Notes: generated from the letters alone by a model not told the origin. A stretch of 60,711 bases of DNA from Prorocentrum cordatum (GCA_963575745.1 CAUYUJ010021044.1:85001-145711); one strand, 5' to 3'; counted from the stretch's first letter, positions 31,701-41,290 are shown. Numbers and translations are program-made.

Positions 31701-34700
31701 CGGCTCTGAGATCGCCGTAATGTTGATGGCCCGCTGGTGCGCTGGTCCATAGAGGCAGAAACTACCACGGTTGCTGCGGTCGTGGTTTAGCTCAGCTTCG
31801 GTCGTGGCACGGCTCACCATGGCGTCACAGAGTCGCATATCGTAGTCGAGAGCTTGAGGCCCAGGACCACCCTCGGCGTCCCAGTACAGTACCACATCTC
31901 GCCAGCGGGTGCGGGTCATGTGGGTGCGCTCGGCGATCAACTCGCAGACGGTCCTGACCGTGACACGATCCCTGTACATGTTGGTAATGGCTAGGGAGAA
32001 GGGTCGGCGGACCGTCTTGTTGAAGGTGAGTTCCTCCTTGAGGGCCTGATGGGGGCTGAAGAGCACATAGCCTTCCCTCCAAAGCGGTTGGTCGGGGGAA
32101 GGTTCTTCGGGCATCCCCGTTCCTGTGAATCCAGGTGGCCGCGTTGTGCCGTCAGGCAATCCCTGCCTGGGGACGCGCCGCGGCTGTGGTGGGAGGTACC
32201 ATTGGCCCTGGTAGCCTACTTGCCCTGGTTGTGGAGGTTCTCCCCCGGGGCCTGAAGGCGCTCGGGGGGGTTCCTTGAGGTCGTGGAGGGCTGGCGCGTT
32301 GCCGAATTGGCGGGCAAGGATGTGCGGCGGCATCCCTGTGGCACGGACGTCGAGCTGGTTGTGTGGCCTGGGGGGGTGGGGACACCTGCTGGACAGGCAG
32401 CATGTGTCGGAGTCCCTCTTATTGGTGCTGTATGCACACGTCCAACTGTTGCACGAGTAGTCCGTGGACCAGTCCATAAGTGTACGCAGTCCGCTGCGGC
32501 CGCAGTCTGGGCACGTTGGTTGGCCCGAGGTGCCAAGCTGTGTGTTGCGGCGAGCCGCGCAATATTGGCAGCATTGGAATCGACACTGTAGGCAAGACCA
32601 GCGTCCTGGTAAAGGCGGTAGCGCATGCTCGTTTGTGCCTGGGTCGTCTGGGTGGGGTCTCGGGCGATCCCACAAGGGCCAGACGTCAGCAAACCAGGAT
32701 TGGCCTGTAGTGCGGACTACCTCGGCGGGGAGGCGTGCGTCCTCGGCATGGCACCTGATCCACTGGGGCCCCATATCCGCTGGTACCATGACGGTGCGCC
32801 AGGAGTCGTCCCCCTTAACGTGGACTTGGGTCGGTGCCCAGAGCTTAGTAGTGGTGTCGCCGTGATCATGATGGAGGATGACCCAGCCGTCACGCCCGTC
32901 CACCGTAGGGTCAATGACGCGGTAGCCCATGACTGTCGTCCCCCACGGTAAGTAGGCGCCATCGTGGTGATCACCAGGGTCGAGCCAGACCTCGATGCCA
33001 GGGGCGTTGACACGGGACCGCACATCACGCACGTGGTAGGCGAGGACGTGGTAGGCAGTCGGCTCCTCCTCCGTCACAATGTGCTCCCACGTCTCGATGC
33101 CGCTGTTGTCGGAGGTGGAGTTCCCGTCGCTCTGTCGTGACGAGCGAGAGGCAGATCGTCGCGCACGGGCGCGGCCTCGGGCGAGGGCGGCGGCCGCGCT
33201 GATGAGGGATGGCGTACGGCGTTCGTCGACTCCAGATGACGTCGATGAGGGGTCTGGACTGTGGGCTAAGGCTGTGCCTGACTTGTGCGTGCGTGGTGGG
33301 TCCGACGCGGCCCCAGGGCTGGAGCCGCTGGGGCGCGACCCGTGTGCGTCAGGGTGCCCCCGCACGGGGACAGCTTGCAAGCCCGTGTACACCAGGTCGA
33401 TGAGTGGTTTCGGGTCCAGCTGGAGTATGTGGAGCGAGACGCGTGGTCGAGGCTGATTAGGGTCGTCCCTGGTGGCTGCTTCCGTGTCGTAGTGCTGTTT
33501 GGCCCATGCTCGCGCCGCTTCTGGCGAGTATAGCGCCTGCGGTGGTGGCCATGCTGCCGCGATGGTTGATCTGCGCCTGGTGCTAGCTTCCTGGTCGTGA
33601 GCTTCAGCCGCCTCACGGAGATCTGGATGATCGTAGCCAGCAATGTGGAGGGCGTGCGCGCAGTCACCCATGCCATAGGCGTGTGGAAGGGCACGGCACC
33701 TGGAAGCAGCTTCTGTGGGGGCACACCAGTCCATGCGGATGAGGAGGCTCAGGACCCGAGGGTAAATGAGGCGCGCTCCGTGAGCCTCCCCTTTCACGTA
33801 GTTGTGCCTGTTTTCCCCGCGCGGTGGTTGGGTGGCTTCGCACATCCAGAGTGCGATGGGTCCCCACGCGAGGGTGTCGTCTTCGAGACTGTAGGGCGGG
33901 TGGGGCGGTATCGCGTACCACGCGGCCAGCGAAGGGTGCACGCTCACGTACGTGCGGCCAACGTTGGTGCCAGTTCGACCCTTCGTTTCACGGCGGGGGC
34001 CTGGCAAGAGGTGCCCTCCACAGGCAGCAAGACGGGCCGCAAGGTCGCCGCGGGTCCCATGCCAGAAAACAGTGGGCGCGTCGGTGGTGGGTTGACGGAG
34101 GTCCCACGTGAGGTATGGGAAAATTGTCTCGCCCGAGTTGCCGCCCGAGTCTTCCAGCACCCAAGTGAGGCGGTTCGGTGGCCTCTGCATGATGTCCGTC
34201 CACGGCCCCAGCACTTGGAGTGTTGGGTCGTGAGTGAATCGAGGGTGGTCGTGGGGTCGTAGAGCGTCTTTGATGTCCTCAGTGGACACGCCACTGTTCC
34301 CTAGCGCGAAGCCGTTTTGGTACAGGGCGTTAAGTATGCTCTTCGGCGGCTCGGGGACCGCTGGGTCACGCTGGATGGTGTTGCGTGAGTTGCGTGTCGG
34401 TGGCTTGAGGGCAGTGTAAGGCGTACCAGGGCCTGAAGGCGCCTGGGGCCTGTCAGGTGATGCATAGCGTGCTCGCCGTCGCGGTGGTTGGGTGTCCGCG
34501 TCGGGGGAGGAACCACGAGCGTCAGCATGTCGGAAGATGGACCACGGGCTGCCATGGGTGCGTTCTCTCGTTTCCCTTGGCTCGGTGTCGCTACCGTGTG
34601 CTGTGGCATCCTCGTTGGTCGGTAGGTTACCGAATGTCGTGCCGTTCTTGGAGCCGTCTCGTGGCGTCGGGCTGGTCGATCTTGGTGTGACAGACGAGGC

Positions 34701-35727
34701 TCGCGATACGGCGGCTGTGACTTCAGCGATGGCGGCGGTGGTGGCGGTGGTGACGTCGGCGACTGCGGCGGCAACAGCTGCGGCGTAGTGTTCCTGTAGC
34801 AGCGGATGTCGGAGTGCGTGCACCTGCTGGTCGTCGTGTTCGTCGGCGAGCGTGCACGGCATTTTGTGTGTGGCCTCGTCCTTCGGCTTCCTGCTCGGTT
34901 GGCAACAGCGGAGGCACCAGTGGGCAGTGGATGAGTCCAGGGCCCGCGCACATATGCGGGCGCCTACGTGTCCGACAGCTCCCTGGGCAAGGAGTTTGGC
35001 ACCGACGAGTAGAAGACCACACACAACTCCACCCGTGGCTATGGCCCCTAGCTTGCCGCTGGCCCATTTAAGGACGCCCCCGAAGCCGCTCCCGACTGCA
35101 GTGGCTCCGCCCGAGACACCATCTCTGAGTTTGTCGCTGGTCCATTTGAGAGTGGCCCTCAATGTGGACGTGACATAGTATGTCGTTTTGCGTCGGAATA
35201 TAGTGGACACCGATGGGCCTGGTGCGGTCGCTTGGCGTCGTCGTCGTTGTCGGTAGCTGGGGTCTCGGCTCGGGGTCGGCAAGTATCCATCGATCTGGTC
35301 CTTGTACGGCATTGCTATCGCGATGGCGTACGTGGCCACCAGGAGGCAGATGAGGCAGCCACAATGTCGTGATGCCGCTGAGCTGTGCTGGGGCTCGTGG
35401 GGACCGCTGGCATCTGGGTGTTCATCATCGATGGGGTCGTTGTCGATGTCGGCCTGCCAGTGGTCGATGGCACTGGGGTTGGAGTCAGTCACGTTGTCAC
35501 CTCCTGCGGTCTGGGGATGTCCAGGTCTAGCCAGTGGTGCAGCGGGGCTGAAGCCGCCACTGCACGGCCTGGCATGAGCTGGCGAAGCAGTGGAATGGCT
35601 AGTCACATCAGCGGCAGTGACGCCTTCAGCGTCGTTAGGCCGCGCAGAAGGGTCGGCCTGATCTGAGGTGTGGGGCGCACTGCGTTGCCACGGGGCGAGC
35701 CCAGAGTGAGGCTCACTGTCGCGGTCA
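28755..35727 (-). CDS. Block 3: long polyprotein ending in EEP endonuclease
   Basis: About 2,300 residues, open far upstream of the stated start; I begin it where block 2 stops. In order: a hydrophobic segment (CGCLICLLVATYAIAIAM, about 35310-35365), a second (GGVVCGLLLVGAKLLA, about 34970-35050), an ADP-ribosyltransferase-like patch (FWHGTRG at 34048-34068, RTYVSVH at about 33936-33956), Pro-rich linkers, a Cys-rich region (CLQCRFQCCQYC ... CPDCG ... CCLSSRCPHP, about 32365-32595) and a Gln/Arg-rich linker. Last comes an apurinic-type endonuclease (29815-28900) with LNITSLSAN, LQETRH, SLYGIAGG, MDANTN, TSRIDYIIAN and KSHVGLQ. All its catalytic Asn, Glu, Tyr, Asp and His positions are present. 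It nicks target DNA. Met at 29927 (MSSYCGQASYWGEG) could start the endonuclease as a separate protein. The frame is +1 to block 2. Confidence 0.75.
29944..29974 (-). repeat. Hairpin H5
   Basis: Core GGC-TGAA-GCC plus G. Outer arms pair about 6 of 9. It is read in another frame (LTAASAPI), just upstream of the endonuclease. Confidence 0.6.
31166..31190 (-). repeat. Hairpin H6
   Basis: Core GGC-TGAA-GCC plus G. Arms CCCCTG and CAGGGG pair perfectly. It encodes TPAASAQG. Confidence 0.75.
32239..32272 (-). repeat. Hairpin H7 (core swapped)
   Basis: Core GCC-TGAA-GGC plus G: both sides of the inner stem changed together relative to the others. The distal CCCCC/GGGGG can pair. It encodes APSGPGGE. 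Confidence 0.6.
33306..33337 (-). repeat. Hairpin H8 (TGGA loop)
   Basis: Core GGC-TGGA-GCC plus G. Arms CCCCAG and CTGGGG pair perfectly, with CGCG/CGCG beyond one bulge. It encodes SGSSPGAA. Confidence 0.75.
34424..34448 (-). repeat. Hairpin H9 (core swapped)
   Basis: Core GCC-TGAA-GGC plus G. Arms CCAGG and CCTGG pair perfectly. It encodes APSGPGTP, just upstream of the ADP-ribosyltransferase-like region. Confidence 0.75.
35537..35565 (-). repeat. Hairpin H10
   Basis: Core GGC-TGAA-GCC plus G. Arms GTGCAGCGG and CCACTGCAC pair 8 of 9. It encodes CSGGFSPAA. Confidence 0.8.
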
Positions 35728-36846
35728 CGCTGAGCCGAGTCGCCTGATGGTATCGTGCCGTCTCGATCCTGGGATATCGATGTCGTCCTGGCTATCCTCC
35801 GACGCGTGGAACGAGTCCATGGATGTATTGCCGATATCGCTGGCCGCGATGTGCTGGAGCAGCCATGATACGGGATCTTCTGCGGCCTGATCGGTGCCGT
35901 CCGTCGGCGCCGCAGCGAGCTCCGCCTCGACGAGCGGCAGCATGTCTGGCGGTTGGTGCAGGATAACATCAGCGAGGTACGCCATGGCGTCATGGTCGGG
36001 TGGAGGGAGACCTCTTGGCAGCAGAGCATGGGCCCGTGAGAGGTATGGCGGCAAAGGTGCCATGAAAGCCTCAGGGCCAACGAGCGTGGCACGAGCGCCC
36101 TGGTACTCCAGAAGGAGGCCGAAATAGCGGGTGGCGTACTCGCGGCTGCTCTGGATCCGAGTGAGGTTGCGGTTGATGCGCTGCCTGTCGGGGCCCGCTC
36201 TGTGCCAGATGTCCTCGCACATGTCGACCGCGGTGCGATGACGCAGGGCGTCGGTGGTGTCCTCGGACGCCTCAAGGAAGAGGTGATCGTACTGTGGCAG
36301 ATGGAGCGTCGCCAGGATGTACGGGACGCAGTCCTCGAGCCATGCCCAGAACATGTCCTGGTTATCCTCACCTGGTGCCCACGCCGCAGCACACGGTATG
36401 AGCCGGGCGCGGATCATCATCAGGTGCCAGAAAGCAGGGTCTTCCTCGGGTTCGCCCCTATCTCGCATGGGAGTGGTGGGACCCGTAGGGCAATAGCGGG
36501 GCACAGCAGCGGGGCTGAAGCCGCCACTGTGTGCCTGGCCAATACTGCACGGACTCGCGGCAGCGGTGCCGTTGACGATCGGGTCCAAGATGGTGCAGTG
36601 ATCGTACTTGTAGATGCTGTCATCGTAGAGGTAGAAAAGGGACGCACGTTCGACGTGCTGCAGAAGAAACCCACCTCCATGCTGGGGCGCACCGCCTGAA
36701 GACGGGTGTGCTCCAGCGAGCGAGGGGAGGGCCAGGCTGAAAGCAAAGCGCCACATGATGGCGAGGCCTGGCAGGCGGCGCGAGCGATGAGCCAAAAGCT
36801 GCATGTCAGCACGCATCTTTAGGTACCCCTGCATGCTCATGTACAT
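35725..36846 (-). CDS. Block 2: ORF2 with hydrophobic N-terminal segment
   Basis: The 373-residue frame starts at ATG 36846 (MYMSMQGYLKMRADMQLL). A GTG lies six codons further upstream. Residues 31-48 (MWRFAFSLALPSLAGAHP) resemble a signal peptide or membrane segment if translation starts at Met31. The rest is helical, with Trp-rich WAWLEDCVPYILATLHLP and LLEYQGARATLVGPEAF, then an acidic Ser/Asp tail (SQDDIDIP). The position after ORF1 suggests a structural or accessory role. No family is recognised. It ends in GCG-TGA, where a +1 shift would enter block 3. It is in the same frame as ORF1, 171 bp downstream of it. Confidence 0.65.
   Translation of the reverse strand: MYMSMQGYLKMRADMQLLAHRSRRLPGLAIMWRFAFSLALPSLAGAHPSSGGAPQHGGGFLLQHVERASLFYLYDDSIYKYDHCTILDPIVNGTAAASPCSIGQAHSGGFSPAAVPRYCPTGPTTPMRDRGEPEEDPAFWHLMMIRARLIPCAAAWAPGEDNQDMFWAWLEDCVPYILATLHLPQYDHLFLEASEDTTDALRHRTAVDMCEDIWHRAGPDRQRINRNLTRIQSSREYATRYFGLLLEYQGARATLVGPEAFMAPLPPYLSRAHALLPRGLPPPDHDAMAYLADVILHQPPDMLPLVEAELAAAPTDGTDQAAEDPVSWLLQHIAASDIGNTSMDSFHASEDSQDDIDIPGSRRHDTIRRLGSA
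36500..36534 (-). repeat. Hairpin H11
   Basis: Core GGC-TGAA-GCC plus G. CAGCGG/CCACTG pairs 5 of 6, and GGCACA/TGTGCC pairs further out. It encodes HSGGFSPAA in ORF2. Confidence 0.8.
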
Positions 36847-37017
36847 TGCAACAAACACACCCACAGCAAGATGACAGGTGTCCCTACACCAGGTAGCTTG
36901 CTCGTGCTGCTGCCAAAAATGACATGATATAGCAAGGAGGAGGTACGACGAGAAGTGAGAAGGGATGCCTCTGAAGGCGCTTCCTCGGAGGGCTGAGGCG
37001 GGCCCTCTGAGGCACCT
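36847..37017 (-). other. Spacer between ORF1 and ORF2
   Basis: The 171 bp between the ORF1 stop and the first ATG of ORF2 contain no obvious structure. ORF2 would need re-initiation, an internal entry site or its own mRNA. Confidence 0.5.
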
Positions 37018-39585
37018 TCAATAGGGTTCCTGTGTGGCCCGCCCTTTGTCTTTGCCTTTGTCAGCCCCTGGGGGCCCCGTCCCTGGGGTGACCTGGCCTG
37101 GCTGGTCGATCCACCCGCAGACAGCCACGGGATCGGCAACTGGTGCAGCTTCCTCCTTTTTGGTATCGAGGGTGGCCACCTGGGGCAGGTGGATGGTACC
37201 CCCCGTGAGGTGCCCGAGGAGGGCCTGGATGTCGCCGCGCAGTGCAGCAGCTTCGGTAGTTGCCGTCTGTTGCTGAGTGACGACGGTGGCAAGCCCTCGT
37301 TCCAAGCCTGTAACGTGCTCCGTGAGTGTGGCCTGGGATGAGAGAACGCCCGCAAGCTGGACCTGCATGTTGTCCACCGTGTTGGCAAGCAGCTCGTGCT
37401 GTTGTTCCATGTGTTGGATGCGGGTCGTAGCGGCATCTGACAGTTTAGGGGCCGTAGCGAAGCGTTCGCCGAGGGTGTTCGGTTCGCGCGATGCCACGCT
37501 GAATTCATCCTCTGATGAGAGGATCTCGACGTCGCCTGGTACCTCGGCGGCTGCGTCAGCGTGCCCTTCCGTGTGGCCCCCACCTTCGGCCGCCCCCGTG
37601 CCAGGTTGCGGGTCATGCCCGTCCCCACCTGGTCCTTGGACGGCCGTCTGCTCGGCAGCTCCATCCGTGCCGTGCGGGGGTGCAGAGGAGCTGCGGCCTG
37701 GAGCGCCGTGTGATCTTGCGTGCGGCGTGGCGTCGCGTTTCCCGCTGGAGGATCGGTGGCGCTTGGCTAAAGGCTCCTCCTTGGGGATCGGGAGCGGTGC
37801 GACGCCCTTGCCTTTGGGCGTGGCAGTCATGAGGTCGTGGAGGTAGGGGCTCTGGGCCGCTTTGGTTAGGAGTGTGCCCGTGGCGGGGCTGAAGCCGCCA
37901 CCACGGGCGGGCGGCGTCACAGGCTCTGTGATAGTGGTAGGGGTGACAATGGTAACGTTGTCCCTCTTCGGCACGACCTCAGCCAACGGGGCCTCGGTGA
38001 TGCTCCACGGGATGGGGCACCCTGCGACCTGTACCGTATATGTGGGTGGGGGACGATGAGCGCGCACTAAGGCAAACTGCGCCGAAGTGGCTGGGTCCCA
38101 GGCGGTGTGGTAGACCTCACAGTCCCATTTGACGGACGGGCCCGTGAGAGTCTTGGCAAGCTGAGTCAGCGTGGCATGGCGTGCCGCAATGCCCGTGATG
38201 CGGTATCGCGTCTTGGCGAGAGTGGCTTCGCAGCCACGGATGCTGACGGCAGCGGCCTTGGCGGCGTCTGACCCACGTGCAACACGGATCCCCAATAAGC
38301 CTGACTTGCCGTGCCTGACGACTCCTAGGGCTTTGAAGTCCACCGACTTCTGAAACGCCTCTGCCATCGTGATGGGCTGGTCCTCGGGGAACCACACGGT
38401 CTGGTACTTGTCTGCCGTGGGCTCGTCCGCACCTACGTTGCTGAGGTCGTAGGTGGCGCCGAGTTGCCCCGAACCCGCCAAGACCTTGTCAACTGCTTGA
38501 AGACTGACGCCGAAAGTGGCAGCCAGGGACCTTTTTCCGACGCCAGATCCGTACCTGCCTAGACTTTTGCAGGGTTCGAGGATAGTGACGGCTTTAAAGT
38601 TGCCGTGGAAAAGGGCCTTGAAGGTGTCCTGCAGCTGACTGTCGAGCTCCTGGCGGCGAGCGTCTTTCTTAGACTCCCTGTGCTTTTGGTTTTGGCGCGC
38701 CTTGTCCTGTGGAGCGGAATCCCCTCGGAAAGGACCCTTGGCGCGTGGACCACCGTTCACGGGGGCGCCTCCCGAAAACTGATCCTCGAAGGCCTGATGC
38801 ATGGAGGGGACTGCGGCGATGGCTTCGGTTTCATGTATGGTCACCCGAATCCAGCATACGTGGTCGGCAGGATCAATGGTGGCGACGGCTACTTTTTCCG
38901 TGCAGGCGACTTCCTTGGTGCCCAGCTGGTACACGGTCACGGGGACGTGCGTGTGAACCACATTGGGCGCCTTGGGGTGGCGCTTCAGCACGGGGACGGC
39001 GAGCTCGGTGCCGACGTAGTTGTCGTTTTTTGGGCCCATGACAGCGATCGCGAGCTGACCCGTGGTACGCTTACCCTGCTCGAGATGGTGCTGCAGCAGC
39101 CGCTCGCCACTCTCGTAGTCGTGGAGGCTGATGCTGGGCTTGTACGTCTTGCCGTCGTCGAGTGATGTGGGTTCGGCCAGGACTGGGACCTTCCAGAAGG
39201 CCGGGTCCAAGGCAATAAATTTGGCGTCCGCAGCCTGAAGACGTGCGGACGCAGCTGGTGGATAGGATGTGTCACCACCATTGCGCTTAGGCTTGCTGCG
39301 CTGGTGGTGATCCAGCGTGTAGCTGATCTGGTTGGCGGCACACATGCGAATCAAGGCACTGCCGAGCTTCTTGGTGTTGGTCTTGTGCATGTCGTACGTG
39401 GCCTGCAGCTCGTCCGCGTTCAGCTCGGCGAGCCCGTTGTATGCGGCTGTGGGGCGGTCAGACCCCGCTTGCTTGAAGGCTGCAATGCAGTCCTGTTTGC
39501 GTTGGAGGAGGGATCCTTCAGCTGCAGGACGTGAGCTCGGCGGCTGCTTGGAAGAGCGACGGCGCTCCGGCTTGGCGGGGGCCAT
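37018..39585 (-). CDS. Block 1: ORF1, gag-like protein
   Basis: 855 residues from ATG 39585 (MAPAKPERRRSSKQPPSSRP) to a stop at 37018-37020. It has a basic N-terminus, then a globular-looking region to about residue 530 with repeated TxGP and KWD-type patches (SGQLGATYDLSNVGADEP, GPSVKWDCEVYHTAWD). A Pro/Ser/His-rich linker contains the GGFSPATG hairpin site (about residues 562-569). A likely coiled coil follows at residues 735-800 (HMEQQHELLANTVDNMQVQL and onward), then an acidic to basic tail. The size, first position, basic start and coiled coil fit an RNA-binding, self-assembling LINE ORF1. No named domain is recognised. Confidence 0.7.
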   Translation of the reverse strand: MAPAKPERRRSSKQPPSSRPAAEGSLLQRKQDCIAAFKQAGSDRPTAAYNGLAELNADELQATYDMHKTNTKKLGSALIRMCAANQISYTLDHHQRSKPKRNGGDTSYPPAASARLQAADAKFIALDPAFWKVPVLAEPTSLDDGKTYKPSISLHDYESGERLLQHHLEQGKRTTGQLAIAVMGPKNDNYVGTELAVPVLKRHPKAPNVVHTHVPVTVYQLGTKEVACTEKVAVATIDPADHVCWIRVTIHETEAIAAVPSMHQAFEDQFSGGAPVNGGPRAKGPFRGDSAPQDKARQNQKHRESKKDARRQELDSQLQDTFKALFHGNFKAVTILEPCKSLGRYGSGVGKRSLAATFGVSLQAVDKVLAGSGQLGATYDLSNVGADEPTADKYQTVWFPEDQPITMAEAFQKSVDFKALGVVRHGKSGLLGIRVARGSDAAKAAAVSIRGCEATLAKTRYRITGIAARHATLTQLAKTLTGPSVKWDCEVYHTAWDPATSAQFALVRAHRPPPTYTVQVAGCPIPWSITEAPLAEVVPKRDNVTIVTPTTITEPVTPPARGGGFSPATGTLLTKAAQSPYLHDLMTATPKGKGVAPLPIPKEEPLAKRHRSSSGKRDATPHARSHGAPGRSSSAPPHGTDGAAEQTAVQGPGGDGHDPQPGTGAAEGGGHTEGHADAAAEVPGDVEILSSEDEFSVASREPNTLGERFATAPKLSDAATTRIQHMEQQHELLANTVDNMQVQLAGVLSSQATLTEHVTGLERGLATVVTQQQTATTEAAALRGDIQALLGHLTGGTIHLPQVATLDTKKEEAAPVADPVAVCGWIDQPGQVTPGTGPPGADKGKDKGRATQEPY
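37876..37908 (-). repeat. Hairpin H12
   Basis: Core GGC-TGAA-GCC plus G. Arms GCCCGTGGCGG and CCACCACGGGC pair 10 of 11, the best stem of the set. It encodes GGGFSPATG in ORF1. Confidence 0.85.
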
Positions 39586-39742
39586 TGCGGCGGGCGCTCT
39601 GGTGGGAGGGAAGAGGTGACGCGAATCAGTAGGGTCCTGCTGGGACCCCTCCGGTCTCGCGAGGCCTGGGAGACTGGCTCCGAGGCGGGGCGCTTCGCGT
39701 CGCGGCTGCGGTCTGAGTGCAGGGCACTCTCGAGCCGAGACT
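39586..39742 (-). other. 5' leader of the 16-kb element
   Basis: These 157 bp lie between the right target duplication and the ORF1 start. They are GC-rich. The internal promoter usual in LINEs would be expected here, but I see no recognisable element. Confidence 0.5.
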
Positions 39743-39754
39743 AGAAGCAGAAGT

Positions 39755-39759
<5 letters not shown>
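39743..39759. repeat. Right target-site duplication of the 16-kb element
   Basis: AGAAGCAGAAGTAGAGA, identical to 23715-23731 over 17 bp. It is followed by (GA)n to about 39787. Confidence 0.75.
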
Positions 39760-39785
<26 letters not shown>

Positions 39786-41290
39786 CAGAGCGAGACGAAT
39801 CGTGTCACACATTTGAGACATAAGAGTGTGCTTGATGTGTTCCCCTTTACCACTTCCCATGTTCATTAGATGATTCCCTCTGCTCGCACTCAATATAGTT
39901 CGTTGTACCCTGAGTCTCGTACTGTGTTCAGTCCCCTTGTACTGGACTTTCTGATATGTGTGAATGATGCCTCCATTAATTCTCCATTTGCTCATCTCGC
40001 CCTCTCGTTCTCGCTCTCTCTCTTTGCCTCTCTCTCTCTCTCTTGTTCTCTCTCTCTCTCTCTCTCTTTCGTATTCCATCTCTCTCTCTCTCTCTCGCTC
40101 GCTCTCGCTCGCTCTCTAACTCTCTCTCTCTCTCTCATCCACTCAAGTGGTGTGACAATGCGCATTTGCGAATTTGGATGCCGCCGCCCTGGCCCAGCCC
40201 CTGCCCCCCCGGGTGGGTCGAGCCAGGGAGACGCCCTGGATCACCCAGCATGGTTTCAAGGCTCCCCCTCCTCCTCCTCCTCCTCCTCCTCCTCCTCCTC
40301 CTCCTCCTCCTCCCCACCCCCCTCCCCACCCCCCTCCCCACCCCCCCTTTGGTGAGTCTCCGGCGGCCAAGACGAACCCCAAACGGCACAACGACAGGCA
40401 CGGTGCGTGGCATCTTCGGGGGGGCCTCGCCCGTCCCCCAGACTTGTGTCTTTCCTTGTGCCCGACGCGGGCTCGATGCGGACCCGATGCGGATTTAGCA
40501 TGGTTTCGACGCGGATTCGACACGGTTTCGACGCGGATCCGACGCGTCCGACGTATGGATTCGACACGAATTCGACGCAGATAGGGCCGCGACGAGACAG
40601 ACAAGGCCCGTCGAGGATGCGACATAAGGCACAGCATGCCTCAGGTCGGTTTCTGGCTCCCGCTTCGCATGGCGACTTTTCGTTTCGATGTGTTGGTGCC
40701 GCATCTGTGAGTCGAGCAGGGATGGTCGCGTTCCGCACCCCTCCTCCTCCTACTTCTCCTCTTCCTCCTCCTCCTTCTCCTCCTCCTCCTCCTCCTCCTC
40801 CTCCTCCTCCTCCTAGTCGGCGTTGGAGCTCAGGCAAATTGAGCCCCGACGGAGGGAAGGTTTTCGCAAACACCACAGCCACACAGGCTCTCCTGCCGGG
40901 GCCAGGGGAGGAGACGGAGGCAAAACACACATAACAATCCCTGCAGCCCTTCCGATACCGCACCTCCTTGCGATCCTTTCCAGAGTGGTTGGGGCGTGAA
41001 CCAGTGATGGACTTCTCTTGTGCCGCATCTTTCCTATTTTCGATGGAAGATGTGGGTGTGACCTGGAAAAAACGACGAGCCAAAGGCGCAGAGAACGGAC
41101 CTGCCGCACCCACGCCCAGAAATGCCAGTTTGCCCGGATTGCAATGTGTGAACAGTTGGTTGCTCAAGCCTCGGGAACCGACATCGAGGCGGACCGCAGC
41201 GAGGACGACAACGGCCGCACCGAAGACTTCGCCTAATTACCCACGGGGGCTCGCCCAAGTTCACGAGAGGGGCGGGCATACGGCAGCGGG
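39760..41290. other. Simple-repeat stretch, no supported gene
   Basis: (GA)n to 39787, (CT)n at about 40010-40135, (TCC)n at 40259-40310 followed by CCCCCCTCCCCAC repeats to 40347, a degenerate 12-bp TTCGACGCGGAT minisatellite at about 40490-40580, and (TCC)n at 40738-40815. No gene is supported between them. Confidence 0.7.

Larger units (their letters stand above)
23732..39742 (-). mobile_element. Full-length ~16-kb non-LTR retrotransposon
   Basis: This is a minus-strand element of 16,011 bp between two copies of a 17-bp direct repeat. From 5' to 3' of the element it contains a leader (39742-39586), ORF1 (gag-like), ORF2 (hydrophobic N-terminus), a long block ending in an EEP endonuclease, and a block with RT, CCHC finger and RNase H, then a 366-bp 3' region. 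There are no LTRs and no A-tail. Twelve hairpins with a shared core are scattered through the coding region. All catalytic residues I can check are present, but two +1 frame changes separate the blocks. It is far longer than common LINEs of about 4-8 kb. Confidence 0.75.

Noticed and set aside
23732-39742. LTR retrotransposon interpretation of the 16-kb element
   Set aside because: There are no long terminal repeats, the endonuclease is of the apurinic type and not an integrase, and the RT has LINE-type motifs with a C-terminal CCHC finger.
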